Part shown: piece after piece, positions 30,000 through 40,273 of the stretch
Layout: the number at the start of each line of letters is the position of its first letter
How positions within the stretch are numbered: the stretch's first letter is position 1
From: Sacculina carcini
Lineage: Eukaryota > Arthropoda > Thecostraca > Sacculinidae
Reading direction: 5' to 3'
NCBI GenBank assembly: GCA_916048095.2
Contig: OU696591.1
Coordinates: forward strand, 2,577,001 to 2,641,000
DNA length: 64,000 nt
Program-made: the position numbers and the translations under genes
The notes under the pieces: model-generated
The model's input: the letters and a program-made list of their open reading frames with translations, nothing else
What the model was told of the DNA's origin: nothing
Databases searched by the model: none

Positions 30000-32680
30000 A
30001 GTCAAATTTCATATCTTACCTCTGTTCTGCCTATTCCATATCTTTCCTCTGCCTCGTCGAGACCTGGCTTCTTGACACTGATGTGCCGTCTTTCTCCTCC
30101 CTCATTCCTTCTTCGTTCAATTTTCTTCATTCGTCTCGTTTTTCTTCTATCAAGTCCCGTGCGGGTTGTATCGGCATTGCCTATAAAAACACTCTCACTC
30201 TCTATTATCCGTTCTCTCGGAACAGTCTCTTCTTTTGAATACCTTGCCCTCACTCTTTCTCTTCCATCTCGACCTACATTTTGTTTCCTCGTCATATCCT
30301 CGTCTATCGTCATAATCATCCAGGTACTTCTTCTGCTTTTCTGAGTGAAGTTTCTGACATTCTCGACTCTATCATCTCATCTTTCTCCAACCATTTTACT
30401 GTGTTCGGAGATTTCAACCTTTGGGTTGACACTCCGCAATTCTCCTATTCTCAGAACTTTCTCTCATTAATCGATTCCTACGGTCTTGTTTCTCCTGTTT
30501 CTTACGCCACTCATATTTCTGGTCACACTCTAGATCTTGTTCTGTTCCCTGCTCCCGTCCTTCCTTCTGATCTACCAGTTCCTACTATCACTATTCAACC
30601 TCCTGATGCTTCTATTTCTGATCATGGTTTTATTCTTTGTGAGTTTTCTTTTCCCGCTTGCAATTTCTCTCGGTCTCTCCCATCTTTGTTTCGCTCATAC
30701 AGTGATTTCAATCCTAATAAGTTTGTATCGCTCCTCTCTTCTATTCTTCCGCTACATTTACTATATTCTACTCCTGTTACCGAGATGTTTTCACTGGTTT
30801 CTAATGCTCTTTCCTTGATTAATGATGCTATGTTCCCTCTCATACCTTGCCATAAGACTACCTCCTCTTCCCCACCCTGGTTTTCTTCTCATCTGTCCTC
30901 TCTCAGGCGCAACCATCGTCGTTTTGAGCGGCGGTGGAGGCGGTTCCCTTGTTCTGACACCTGGTCCTCCTACTGCTCTTCCCGTTCATCTTACTTATCG
31001 GCCCTTTCTCTTGCCACAGTCCTGCTTCAAAACTCGCCTTTCCTCTCTCTCCCGGTCTCCTCAAGCTTTATGGAACACAATAAATAATCTACGTGGCTCT
31101 AAGTCTCAAATATCTACCTGTCTTTTAACAGCTGATGACTTTGCTTCTTTCTTTGCGGATAAACTCCGTAAAGCGCTCTCTTGCCTACCTGTTTCTTCAA
31201 TTCTCCTGACACATACTGGTCCCTGTGGTAAATTATCGTCTTTTTCTCGACTTGAAATTTCTGATGTCTGCTTACTCATTTCTTCATCAAAAATTTCCCC
31301 TTCTCCTTCTGATCCGATCAATTTTCGCGCCATCTCTGATTGTATTCGTCTTCTTGCCCCCTATTTTATTTATATAATCAATACATATTTTCTCCATGGA
31401 CTCTTCCTTTCTTCAAAACATGCTGTTGTTCGTCCTGTGCTAAAAAACCTTCGCTTGATCCTGCTGTCCTTCATAACTACCGTCCTATCTCTCTCATTAG
31501 TTTTCCCTCAAAAATTCTCGAGCCGGCTATCCATTCTCAACTCTCTCCTTTTGTTAACAACAACAACAACAACAACAACAACTTCATAAATTCCAGTCTG
31601 GCTTTCGACCTTCTCATTCTACTGAATCTGTTGCTTTATCTGTACTTGATTCTACTCTTTCTCAGTTTGCTTATGGTCGTTCTGTCCTCCTTGTGCTACT
31701 TGACTTGTCCTCGGCTTTCGATCTCGTTGATCACAATATTCTCATTGCTGACCTATCCTCACTTGGTGTTTCGTCCTCAGCTCCGTCCCTTCTCCAATCC
31801 TACCTTTTGAATAGATCATTTTCGGTTAGCTTCAACTCCTCATTTTCGGTTACTCTTCCTCTTTCTTCTGGTGTTCCACAGGGATTAGTTCTCGGCCCCT
31901 TGCTATTTAACATATATATGTCCTCTCTATGCCCTATCCTCGAACGCTACTCGCTTAGGTTTCATTTATATGCTGACGATATCCAATTTCCCCTTCCATC
32001 TTCCTCGTTTATTTCTGATGTTATCGCTGATATTGAGTCCTGGGCTTCTTCCCGACGTCTCCTGAATTGGTCCAAGTCTTAGTCGAGTTCTTAGTCTTTC
32101 ATCCTCCTAGAATTTCACCTCCACTTCTTCCATTTCCAGTGTCTGAATCTTTACGTAACCTTGGTGTGATTTTTTATTCTTCTGTTTCGTTCTCCTCTGA
32201 TATTTCCTCTGTTGCCAGGACCTGCCGTCTTATTCTTCGGTCACTGTATCCCATTCGCCCTTTTCTGGACCGTCCGTCTGCTATCAAACTTGTACTCTCC
32301 CTTATCTTTTCTCGGATTGATTATTGCTGTTCTTTGTACTTTCATGTTACTGGATATTCTCTCCGCATTCTCCAGCGGGTCATCAACTCTTCTTGTCGTT
32401 TTGTTCTCCCGCCCTCTCCCTGTCGTCATACATCTCAATTTCTGTTTCAGTTTTGTTGGCTCCCCATTATTCCTCGTATTAATTTTCGTCTTTGCTGTAT
32501 TATTTTTAAACTTACTCACGATCCTAGTCAACCCCCTTATCTTTCTGGTCTCCTCACTGTTGCTACTGCCCCTTCTCGTCATCCTCACCCTCTTGTCTGC
32601 CCTCGAGCCTTGAACGAGTCATCTTGGTCTTCGAAGTCTTTTTCTTTCTTTGCTCACGCACAAGTGATGCATAGTTGAGA
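30000..32680 (+). pseudogene. LINE ORF2 (endonuclease + RT), frame-broken
   Basis: The endonuclease retains VFGDFNLWVD (about 30401) and ISDHGF (about 30617). RT retains QSGFRPSHSTES, LLDLSSAFDLVDHN, GVPQGLVLGPLLFNIY and YADD (31969-31980). The thumb and C-terminus retain RNLGVIF and RIDYCCSL. These span several frames. An (AAC)n expansion lies at about 31555-31582 just before the QSGFRP motif. CR1/L2/Rex-type by motif style. Confidence 0.85.
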
Positions 32681-33599
32681 ATGTGTGAATACACCATCAA
32701 ATGAACACTTATTCTGTGTTAGTAATAAACCGCACATCAATGAAAAACACCGGACGGCCCCGAAAAATATTAATGATTCATACTGACATCGAATTGTAAA
32801 TAGCCCCACTCGTGCGAAGAAACTTTACAAAAACACGGCAAAACAAACCTCAACTTATGGCGTTAGTCATTGTCAGCACATAGAAAAATAGTATCTATAA
32901 GAACTTTGTGTATCCCGGGCAAATATTTAAAAGGTTTAAAAAACATTTTTACTCAGCAACTACCAATAAGTAGGCACATATGTAGAAAAAATGTCCAGGT
33001 GAGCGTTGCGACTAGGGGTGGGCGAGAATCGACTCCAAAATCGATTCTAGCGATTCTAGTGACCGGGCTGCAGAATCGAGTCTGATTCGTCAAGATCGAT
33101 TCTGACATTTTCTTGGTTGACTTTATTTGAAGATTCACTCTAACAAAACACTAAAATCGAAGAATGCATATGGATAAAACTTCGTTTAGTATTAAATTAA
33201 TTTAATATTACCGGGATATACTGTATTAACACTGCGAATGGCCAGAGTTTGACCGCTGCACCACTAGATGGCAATAGCAGTCATCAATGCATATACATGG
33301 ATATATGTGTGATTGTGTGCGAGTGTCTGTGTGTATGTGTGTGCGTGTGTGGGATGACTCGATTGAACAGTGTCAGTAGATCCGCCCACGCTGTATGTAT
33401 TGAACTTTGTATTATGGATGCGCCATGATTTTAGGCTGATAATCGGTAATAACAACCGTGTTGGTATATTCCAGCATATGAATACACGGATGGAAATTTG
33501 ATATATATAGCGGCTGTACCTACACCAGAGGTTTTATAGTCAACACATAGTTATTGGGGGTACTGCTCTCGGTGTTATTGGGGTACTCCATTTCGGTAT

Positions 33600-33745
33600 G
33601 CTAAAATTAATATTATTATTAATTACAGGCAAATCCAGTAGCATGGGATGAGTGCAAGCACTATTACCACCCTGCGGTGACTCCCATGTACCGGAAGCGC
33701 CCAAAAGATCTGGAAAGATCTGGATAAGATCACTCCATTGTTTCA
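33600..33745 (-). repeat. Dispersed repeat family R, copy 4
   Basis: Minus-strand copy inside the hAT-like element: ttaattacaggcaaatccag, agcactattaccaccctgcg and ccatgtaccggaagcgccc. Confidence 0.7.
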
Positions 33746-34020
33746 TTTCATCTAAGCTCCTCCACTATCCACAAACTATCCACAGCAAGTAAATGTATTA
33801 TTCAATAAATATCAAACAATAAATATGAATAGGTGGGAATAAATATTAATATATAAGTCAATATATAACAAGCAACAGCTACCAACAGATAAATAAAAAC
33901 ATGATTTGATCCATAACAGCAACCAAGAATAAAAACAACAACCGAACAATAGAAAATTCAATATACAAAATTCAATTTGAAACAATGAACAGTAAATAAA
34001 ATATTCAATAAGATATATCG

Positions 34021-34390
34021 TCCACCCGCTCAGATTCGAATCACAGAATCGAATCTGGCCATATTCGAATCCGCCAAGGTTCGATTCACAGAATCGACTC
34101 TGGCCAGACTCGACTCCGCCCAGATTCGAATCACAGAATCGACTCAGGCCAGATTCGAATCCGCCCAGGTTCGATTCACAGAATCGACTCTGGCCAGACT
34201 CGACTCCGCCCAGATTCGAATCTCAGAATCGACTCTGGCCAGATTCGAATCCGCCCAGGTTCGATTCGCAGAATCGACTCTGGCCAGATTCGACTCCGCT
34301 CAGATTCGATCCACAGAATCGACTCTGGCCAGACTCGAATCCGCCCAGGTTCGATTCGCTCAAAATCGACTCTGGTCAGACTCGACTTCG
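34021..34390. repeat. 90-bp satellite built of 30-bp subunits
   Basis: Markers tcgattcaca/tcgattcgca at 34081, 34171, 34261 and 34351 give an exact 90-bp period. Each 90-mer holds three about 30-bp subunits of the type agaatcgactctggcc / agattcgaatccgccc. The gaatcga words also appear in the terminal repeats of the surrounding element. Confidence 0.88.
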
Positions 34391-35514
34391 CTCATTATTC
34401 AATTTGTTATATTGCAGGTTTAAAATGTTACTATCTGGTATTAGAATGATACTATCGGTGTATGAGGGTAATTTTCCAGTTTTGTCACTATACACATAAT
34501 TATACACATTATTTGACATATACTTTTACAACTATGTTTGACTTCAATCAAAATCATAACAAAATCCATAACAACCGTAATTTCCTCTTACGCCAAGAAA
34601 GTGAAAGTTGAAGCATGTGAAACATAATTCAACAGCGAATGTTCAAAATGAATTAAATATACAAATAAATACATGTTTCAGTGTAGTGTAGTGATTCAGT
34701 TATTAATATTTATATGTATTGTTGGTTGCTGTTTCTATTGAGTCATGCTTAATTTTGTGTATTCAGTTTGCGCACTTGACTAAGACCGAGCTTTCAGTTA
34801 TTGTTTGTTGTACCGCATCTGCACTCGTTGATTTGGCTCGTTACGAAGCTATACAACTGAACAACGTGTAAGTGAACAACGTGAATGCCATGGACCGACT
34901 GTATTCACACTCACAGACACAACAGGACAGGACGAACCAGACACGCGTACAAAAAAGTTCACGCACACATGGTCCAACAACAAACACAATGACGCGGACA
35001 AACATGACACACAGACAAACAAAGAAATCGACGTACACACCGCTGGTAGGGCCATGAGGTGGCGCAAGACGAAATTTGTGTCGCACCAAAAATTATCGAA
35101 TCCAGTTGAGAAATTGCAATATGAAAATGGAGGCAATCATGGATATAACAAATTAGCCAATTCGGTCGCAGTTTTCTTCACTGCGAGCGCAATTTGTCAT
35201 ATTTGTGACTCAGCGGAGATTCATGAGAACGGCTTATGCAGCGAAACGATTGAAAACAATTGAAAGATTGATTCAATTGCTAATAGAAAGATTCATTGCT
35301 GTTCCACGTGCGCCTACGGAAACAAACGACACTGAAACAACATAGTTTGTTGAGCAAACTAACTCCGTGCGATGCTCGAGGACAAAGCAAGGACACATGC
35401 GCACACGCATACACACATTACGACATACCTCAGCCAATCAGAGGCGAGCTGATACACCAGACACTCCATCTACCGACACATCTCGCACTTCACGATTTAC
35501 AACACACGTGCAAC

Positions 35515-35544
35515 CAACGCCACCTAGACTACTAGGTGGCGTTG
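35515..35544. other. Perfect 13-bp-arm palindrome
   Basis: caacgccacctag and ctaggtggcgttg are separated by acta. No function is evident. Confidence 0.6.
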
Positions 35545-35566
35545 ATTCTACGCACCACATTGTTAA

Positions 35567-35765
35567 CAGTAGCGGATACAAGGCGCAATGTTGTGAGAAG
35601 CTGAATAATTTTAGGGGGGAGCTAAACCTTGGGGGCTGTCATTCATGTACATGTATCACTATGCAACGTATTTGCAATAATGATTATATCAACAAATTCT
35701 ACACAAACAATATTTTGACCTCTTAATGGGCTCTTCATCCCCCTGAACCCCTGGATCCGCCAGTG
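35567..35765. mobile_element. hAT MITE (CAGTGGCGGATC family), copy 2
   Basis: Ends CAGTAGCGGATACAAG and the complement of CCCTGGATCCGCCAG. The internal block tgtacatg..tcactatgcaacg matches the copy at 23293. No clear target duplication. Confidence 0.6.
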
Positions 35766-36259
35766 AGTGTCCATTCTGCACGAACACACACAAAACACAC
35801 CGACATCCACAGCACGCACGCTCAATAAAATCGTTCAACCATCGTTTGTTTCAATGCGATTTTAGCACGCGTCAAGAAATTTAATTAGGTTTTCGATAGC
35901 TATTTAGTATATACTATCATTTGCTCTAGCCCAAACACACCTAATTGGAGCAACTGTATTTCGATTTGTATGCGTATAACCATTGTGCGAGATGTTGGGA
36001 GATTCCCCTGGTTACACATCAGACTCGATTCTAGACTCGATTCTGACGATTCTGCTGTCGGTTAAAATCGATTCTGACGATTCTCAGAAATCCGATTCTT
36101 GCCCAGCCCTAGTTGCGACAACTAAATTTGTATCACTAGCACCAGATTTGTATTGTATAAATACTACATATGAAAAATATTATTTTATAGACATAATATG
36201 TAGGGTGACTTTTTGGTGCGATTAAAAACAAGAAAAGGTACTATAAGACTCCTAAGAAT

Positions 36260-36340
36260 TACGCTAAAAACTCAAAAAGTTACGCTAAAAAACACTAAAA
36301 TTTACGCTAAAAATCCTAAAAGTTACGCTAAAAAGTTGCA
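36260..36340. repeat. Short tandem repeat, ttacgctaaaaa
   Basis: Five copies of (t)tacgctaaaaa spaced about 18-20 bp. Related words (gcgctaaaaatcgc, ttacgctcaaat) occur right of the Tigger element at 39395-39460. Confidence 0.6.
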
Positions 36341-36641
36341 CTTAAAATTTTGCAGGAACTTCACTAAACCGTTAAAGGCTAGTGATAATCACTTAATTAT
36401 TAACATTTTTATAATTATGAACATTTTTTGTGAGAAAAGTTTGTTGTTTTTACATTTAAAAACTATTGCATTACGTATTACAATACGTTTTGAGCACTCG
36501 CGGTTGTGCTAGGATTGCATGCTTAATGAGCTTCAACTGTCACATTGTTGTTGTTTCGGCCTTGTTCGGCCCTTTCAGGCCGCCAGGTTGACCAAGCTAA
36601 ATAAAAAATACCTAGCATCTGATGAGAAGCAGAATGAAGTA

Positions 36642-38965
36642 CAGTAATACCTCCGCTGACGAACGCTTCAGCTCACGAACTTTTCGCCTCAAGAACATTA
36701 AATTCGCGAGCATATAGTCTCGGCTGGCGAACTAGTTTTCGGCGGACGAACGAAACCACGCGGTCGAACAGCGCCACGGTGGCGACCACGAGAAGCTGAC
36801 GCACGCTCACGGCGTCCCAGTTCGTCACCGCCTTTCGTTGATTGCGCACGTGGTTTGTGTTTGATAGATATTTTGTACCATATGGAGTGTACTTTTGCTA
36901 TTACGGGACCGAAAAAGACCCCACCACAGGCTAGTGTTAAGCCTGAGAAAAGATTAAAGAATATTACGATCGAGCAGAAGAATATCATTGAAAAACACGA
37001 ACGAGGTATGCGTTTGTATGACTTAGCGTCCTAGTACCAGTACGCTAAGTCTACCATTGCTACCATCCTTAAGAACAAGGAAGCTGTTATGGGTGCGTGT
37101 GTGGCTAAGGGTGTTTCTTTGTTGTCTAAGCAACGGTCTCAGGTTGAAAAACTTCTGTTGATTTGGATACATTTTTAGCAGCTAGCAGGTGACAGTGTGA
37201 GTGAGAGTATTATCGCCGAGAAAGCACGGCAACTTTACTCGGATATAATCAAGATGCAAGCTGGAAGTTCGTCATCGATTGGTGATTTCAAGGCTAGCCA
37301 CGGATGGTTCGAGAAGTTTAAGCGTCGTACAGGGATTCACAGTGTCATTCGTCATGGTGAGGCAGCCAGTTCTGATGATAAAGCTGCCGAAGCGTACAAG
37401 GAATTATTTCTCAAGATGGTGGAAGAAGAAGGCTACGTTCCTCATCAAGTGTTTAATGCTGATGAAACCGGTCTTTTTGGAAAAAGATGCCTAACCGGAC
37501 TTTCATTACACAGGAAGAGAAGTCCGTCCCTGGGCATAAGCCTATGAAAGATAGGCTAACCCTCCTGATGTGCGGCAATGTCAGTGGCGACTGTAAGATA
37601 AAACCAATGTTGGTTTACCACTCAGAAAACCCAAGGGCCTTCAAGAAAAATCAGGTGGTTAAATCCAAGCTTCCTGTAATTTGGAAGTCCAACACCAAAG
37701 CTTGAGTTACTCGTCTCCTGTTTATGGACTGGATGCATGATGTTTTCGCTCCTTCAGTGAGGAAATATCTCGAGGAGAAAGGACTCCCTGTCAAGTGTCT
37801 TCTCCTCCTTGACAATGCCCCAGCGCATCCACCAAGTTTGGAGGAGGAACTTCAAGGTGATCTTGAATTCATCAAGGTCAAATTTCTGCCTCCCAACACA
37901 ACCCCCCTCCTGCAGCCCATGGACCAGCAAGTGATCGCAAGCTTTAAGAAGCTTCACACTAAGGCTTTATTTACTCGGTGCTTTCACGTGACCAATGACA
38001 CCGACCTATCACTTAGGGATTATTGGAAGGATCATTTCAATGTGTATCATTGTGTTCAACTGATAGAAAAGGCTTGGCATGATGTTACCTTTCGAACCTT
38101 GAAAGCAGCATGGAAGAAGTTGTGGCCCGCATGCATCCTTGAGAGGGATTTTGAAGGATCTGATCCTCAAGACTCTGTTGTTGTGAACGACATTGTTTCC
38201 ATGGGACAGAACATGGGACTCCAAGTGGATGCAGATGACGTCGAGGAGCTTGTTGCTGACCATAATGAGGTCCTCAACACACAGAATTTGATTTGCCTTC
38301 AAGAGGACAAGCAGAAGGAAGCCATTCAGGATTTGTCATCTGAGGACGAGGAGATGGATGCAGCATCAAGTGAGGGCATCAAGACCATGCTAGCTAAATG
38401 GAGTGATGTGCAGGCTTTTATCGAGCAGTATCATTCAGAAAAGACTGTGGCTATGAGAATCATCGACATGATGAATGATAATATGATGCCTCAGTTTCGT
38501 AAGACCTTACAACTGAGAAAGCAACAGGTGTCAATCAAGAGGTTTTAGTCAGCAAAAAGGATAAAGAGTCACCTTCTAAGATGCAAAGAAGAGAAGCCAC
38601 ACCGGAGGTTGAGTTACCTTCAGTGCTTATGGAAGCTGACTCTCCTTCCAAACAGTAACTCTCTCCCTCCCTCCTTTGATTACAATTCGTTCGTTCAATA
38701 CAATTATTTTATTACAATTCGTTTCCTTGATTATTTTCGTTTATTTCTTTAATTACAATACAATAAAACATTTATTATACATAAAATAAGGTATTTTTGT
38801 AGTCTTAAGGCTTATTTAGTAGAAAATTATGTTTCATGTGGACCTGGGAACGGATTATTCTGATTTGTATGGTTTCTTATGGGAAATAAATGTTCGGAAG
38901 ACGAACTTTTCGCCTTACGAACACTTTCTGGGAACCAATTATGTTCGTGAGCCGAGGTATCACTG
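36642..38965 (+). mobile_element. Tigger/pogo-type DNA transposon, TA target duplication
   Basis: Inverted ends CAGTAATACCTCCGCTGACG and, from the right, CAGTGATACCTCGGCTCACG, flanked by TA on both sides. Length 2324 bp, close to full length for the family. It carries a broken transposase (36882-38548). Confidence 0.93.
36882..38548 (+). pseudogene. Tigger-type transposase (CENPB HTH + DDE_1), inactivated
   Basis: A DNA-binding HTH region with KRLKNITIEQKNIIEKHERG comes first, then a CENPB-type domain (KASHGWFEKFKRRTGIHS), then the DDE core with all three acidic residues visible (FNADETG, LLLDNAPAH, LLQPMDQQ). Disabling lesions: TAG at 37032 and 37176, a one-base loss in the T run near 37470, and TGA at 37703. 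An acidic C-terminal tail follows (SSEDEEMDAASSE). It is otherwise well preserved, so loss was fairly recent. Confidence 0.9.
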
Positions 38966-38999
38966 TATTTGAAAAAGGTTAGCGTCTCTCAAAAACTTC

Positions 39000-40134
39000 A
39001 TATGCGCGGTGATCATGAATTGGTCATTGGTGAATATAATATTAAAAAATGAAAATGAAATACCATGATTTTGACAGTATTCGATTGTTGTGCACCACGT
39101 GCAACGACGTGAACTCAAAGCACGACTCGAAGCACAAACGCGCACATTGCAGTAATATGTGTGCGTCATTGCAGCCTAATACTCTGTTATGCAGTCGTGT
39201 ATGCATGTCGTGATCAACAGTCGGTCCAAAACACTCGCCTTGTTTGCTTGTGTCGGTCCGTGGCGAGCCAAACGCCACACGATCATTGATTGTCGGGCAA
39301 TGAACTATCAGGTGTTCTATTGTCACTCAGCGATGACATCTTTGGCACACCGGGGGAACCTCCCGTCTCAAGAGGTGGCGGACGCCTGGCATATGGTTGC
39401 GCTAAAAATCGCAAATGTAGTTGCGCTAATAAGTTGAGCGCAATGTTACGCTCAAATATCGCCAATTTTAAATAATAGAGTTATAAAATTTAAACACTGA
39501 AATCGCTCATTTACATTACACTTTAGGAGTTTCACGTTTTTGTTTCTACTTAATGCACTTCGAGCACTCTCGGTTGCGTTAAGATTGTGTGTTTCACATG
39601 CTTGTCTAGTCTGTCGAGTTTGTAGCACTGATGCCTGGTAGTGACATTTAAATCTACATTATAATTTGACAGACTCACTGGATGTTAATTTTCTCAAATG
39701 TTCCAGGGTCTAAATGGATTTTGCAGATAGAACATCATCTGATTATGCGGTAATCATATTCAAGTGCTTTTGATCTAACTAGTTGCTCTAATGTTGCTCG
39801 AAAAGTATAGACATTAAAGTTTAATTTTATTGCACAAATGCACGTGTCTATATCAGAGTGATATTTCTATTATATATTGTCTTTGTCTGTATTGTATCTA
39901 TACGTGTTGTATCAACAACAATGAAAAAAGTTATATTAGCATCGGAGTGATGGGAAATTGTTGATTATATATGGATACAATCAAGTATAGAACGAGACTC
40001 ATACACGCCCTACTTTGTATCCTATGAACTCACACTTCAAGCTAGGCAGTGGGCTGATCGGTGGAACGGCGCACCTCAGCGCACGCTATACACACAAACA
40101 CACACGTACATGGGTGCAGTCGAGTGTGAGTGTC
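39000..40134. other. Intergenic, no gene recognised
   Basis: Between the Tigger element and the first exon of the EGF-repeat gene. A block at 39520-39600 is a diverged direct repeat of 36440-36530 (see findings). No domain is seen; a promoter for the EGF gene probably lies near 39.9-40.1 kb but I see no defining element. Confidence 0.4.
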
Positions 40135-40273
40135 ATGGCGGTGGTGAGCGCTGGTCTCGTGGTAGCGACAGTGTTGTCGTTGCTGCTAATAGCCCGATAT
40201 TCATGCGCTCAGCTTCCAGCAACGACCGCGATTGGTTATTCTTCGGTTGCCAGCAACGACAAGCGTCAGGCAG
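40135..40273 (+). CDS. EGF-repeat gene exon 1 (signal peptide)
   Basis: Encodes MAVVSAGLVVATVLSLLLIA then RYSCAQLP, a good secretion signal. Donor G|GTACAG leaves phase 1, which exon 2 requires. This is the least certain exon of the model. Confidence 0.55.

Larger units (their letters stand above)
25360..32680 (+). mobile_element. CR1/L2-like LINE, interrupted by a nested LINE
   Basis: ORF1 starts at 25360 (ATG GCG GAG), is interrupted at 25440-28905 by an RTE-like LINE, resumes at 28906 and runs to about 29978. ORF2 follows to about 32680. The sense strand is strikingly C+T-rich from about 29800 on. Several frame breaks show it is dead. Confidence 0.85.
33013..36111. mobile_element. 3.1-kb non-autonomous hAT-like element with perfect 8-bp duplication
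   Basis: The ends are TAGGGGTGGGCGAGAATCG at the left and, inverted from the right, TAGGGCTGGGCAAGAATCGG. The flanks gttgcgac are identical (33005-33012 and 36112-36119). No transposase frame is found inside. The interior carries the 90-bp satellite at 34021-34390, family R copy 4, a MITE and a short palindrome. Subterminal gaatcga/tcgattc words recur at both ends. Confidence 0.88.

Noticed and set aside
34021-34390. CRISPR-like array
   Set aside because: The 90-bp units have no distinct spacers and the genome is eukaryotic; it is satellite DNA.
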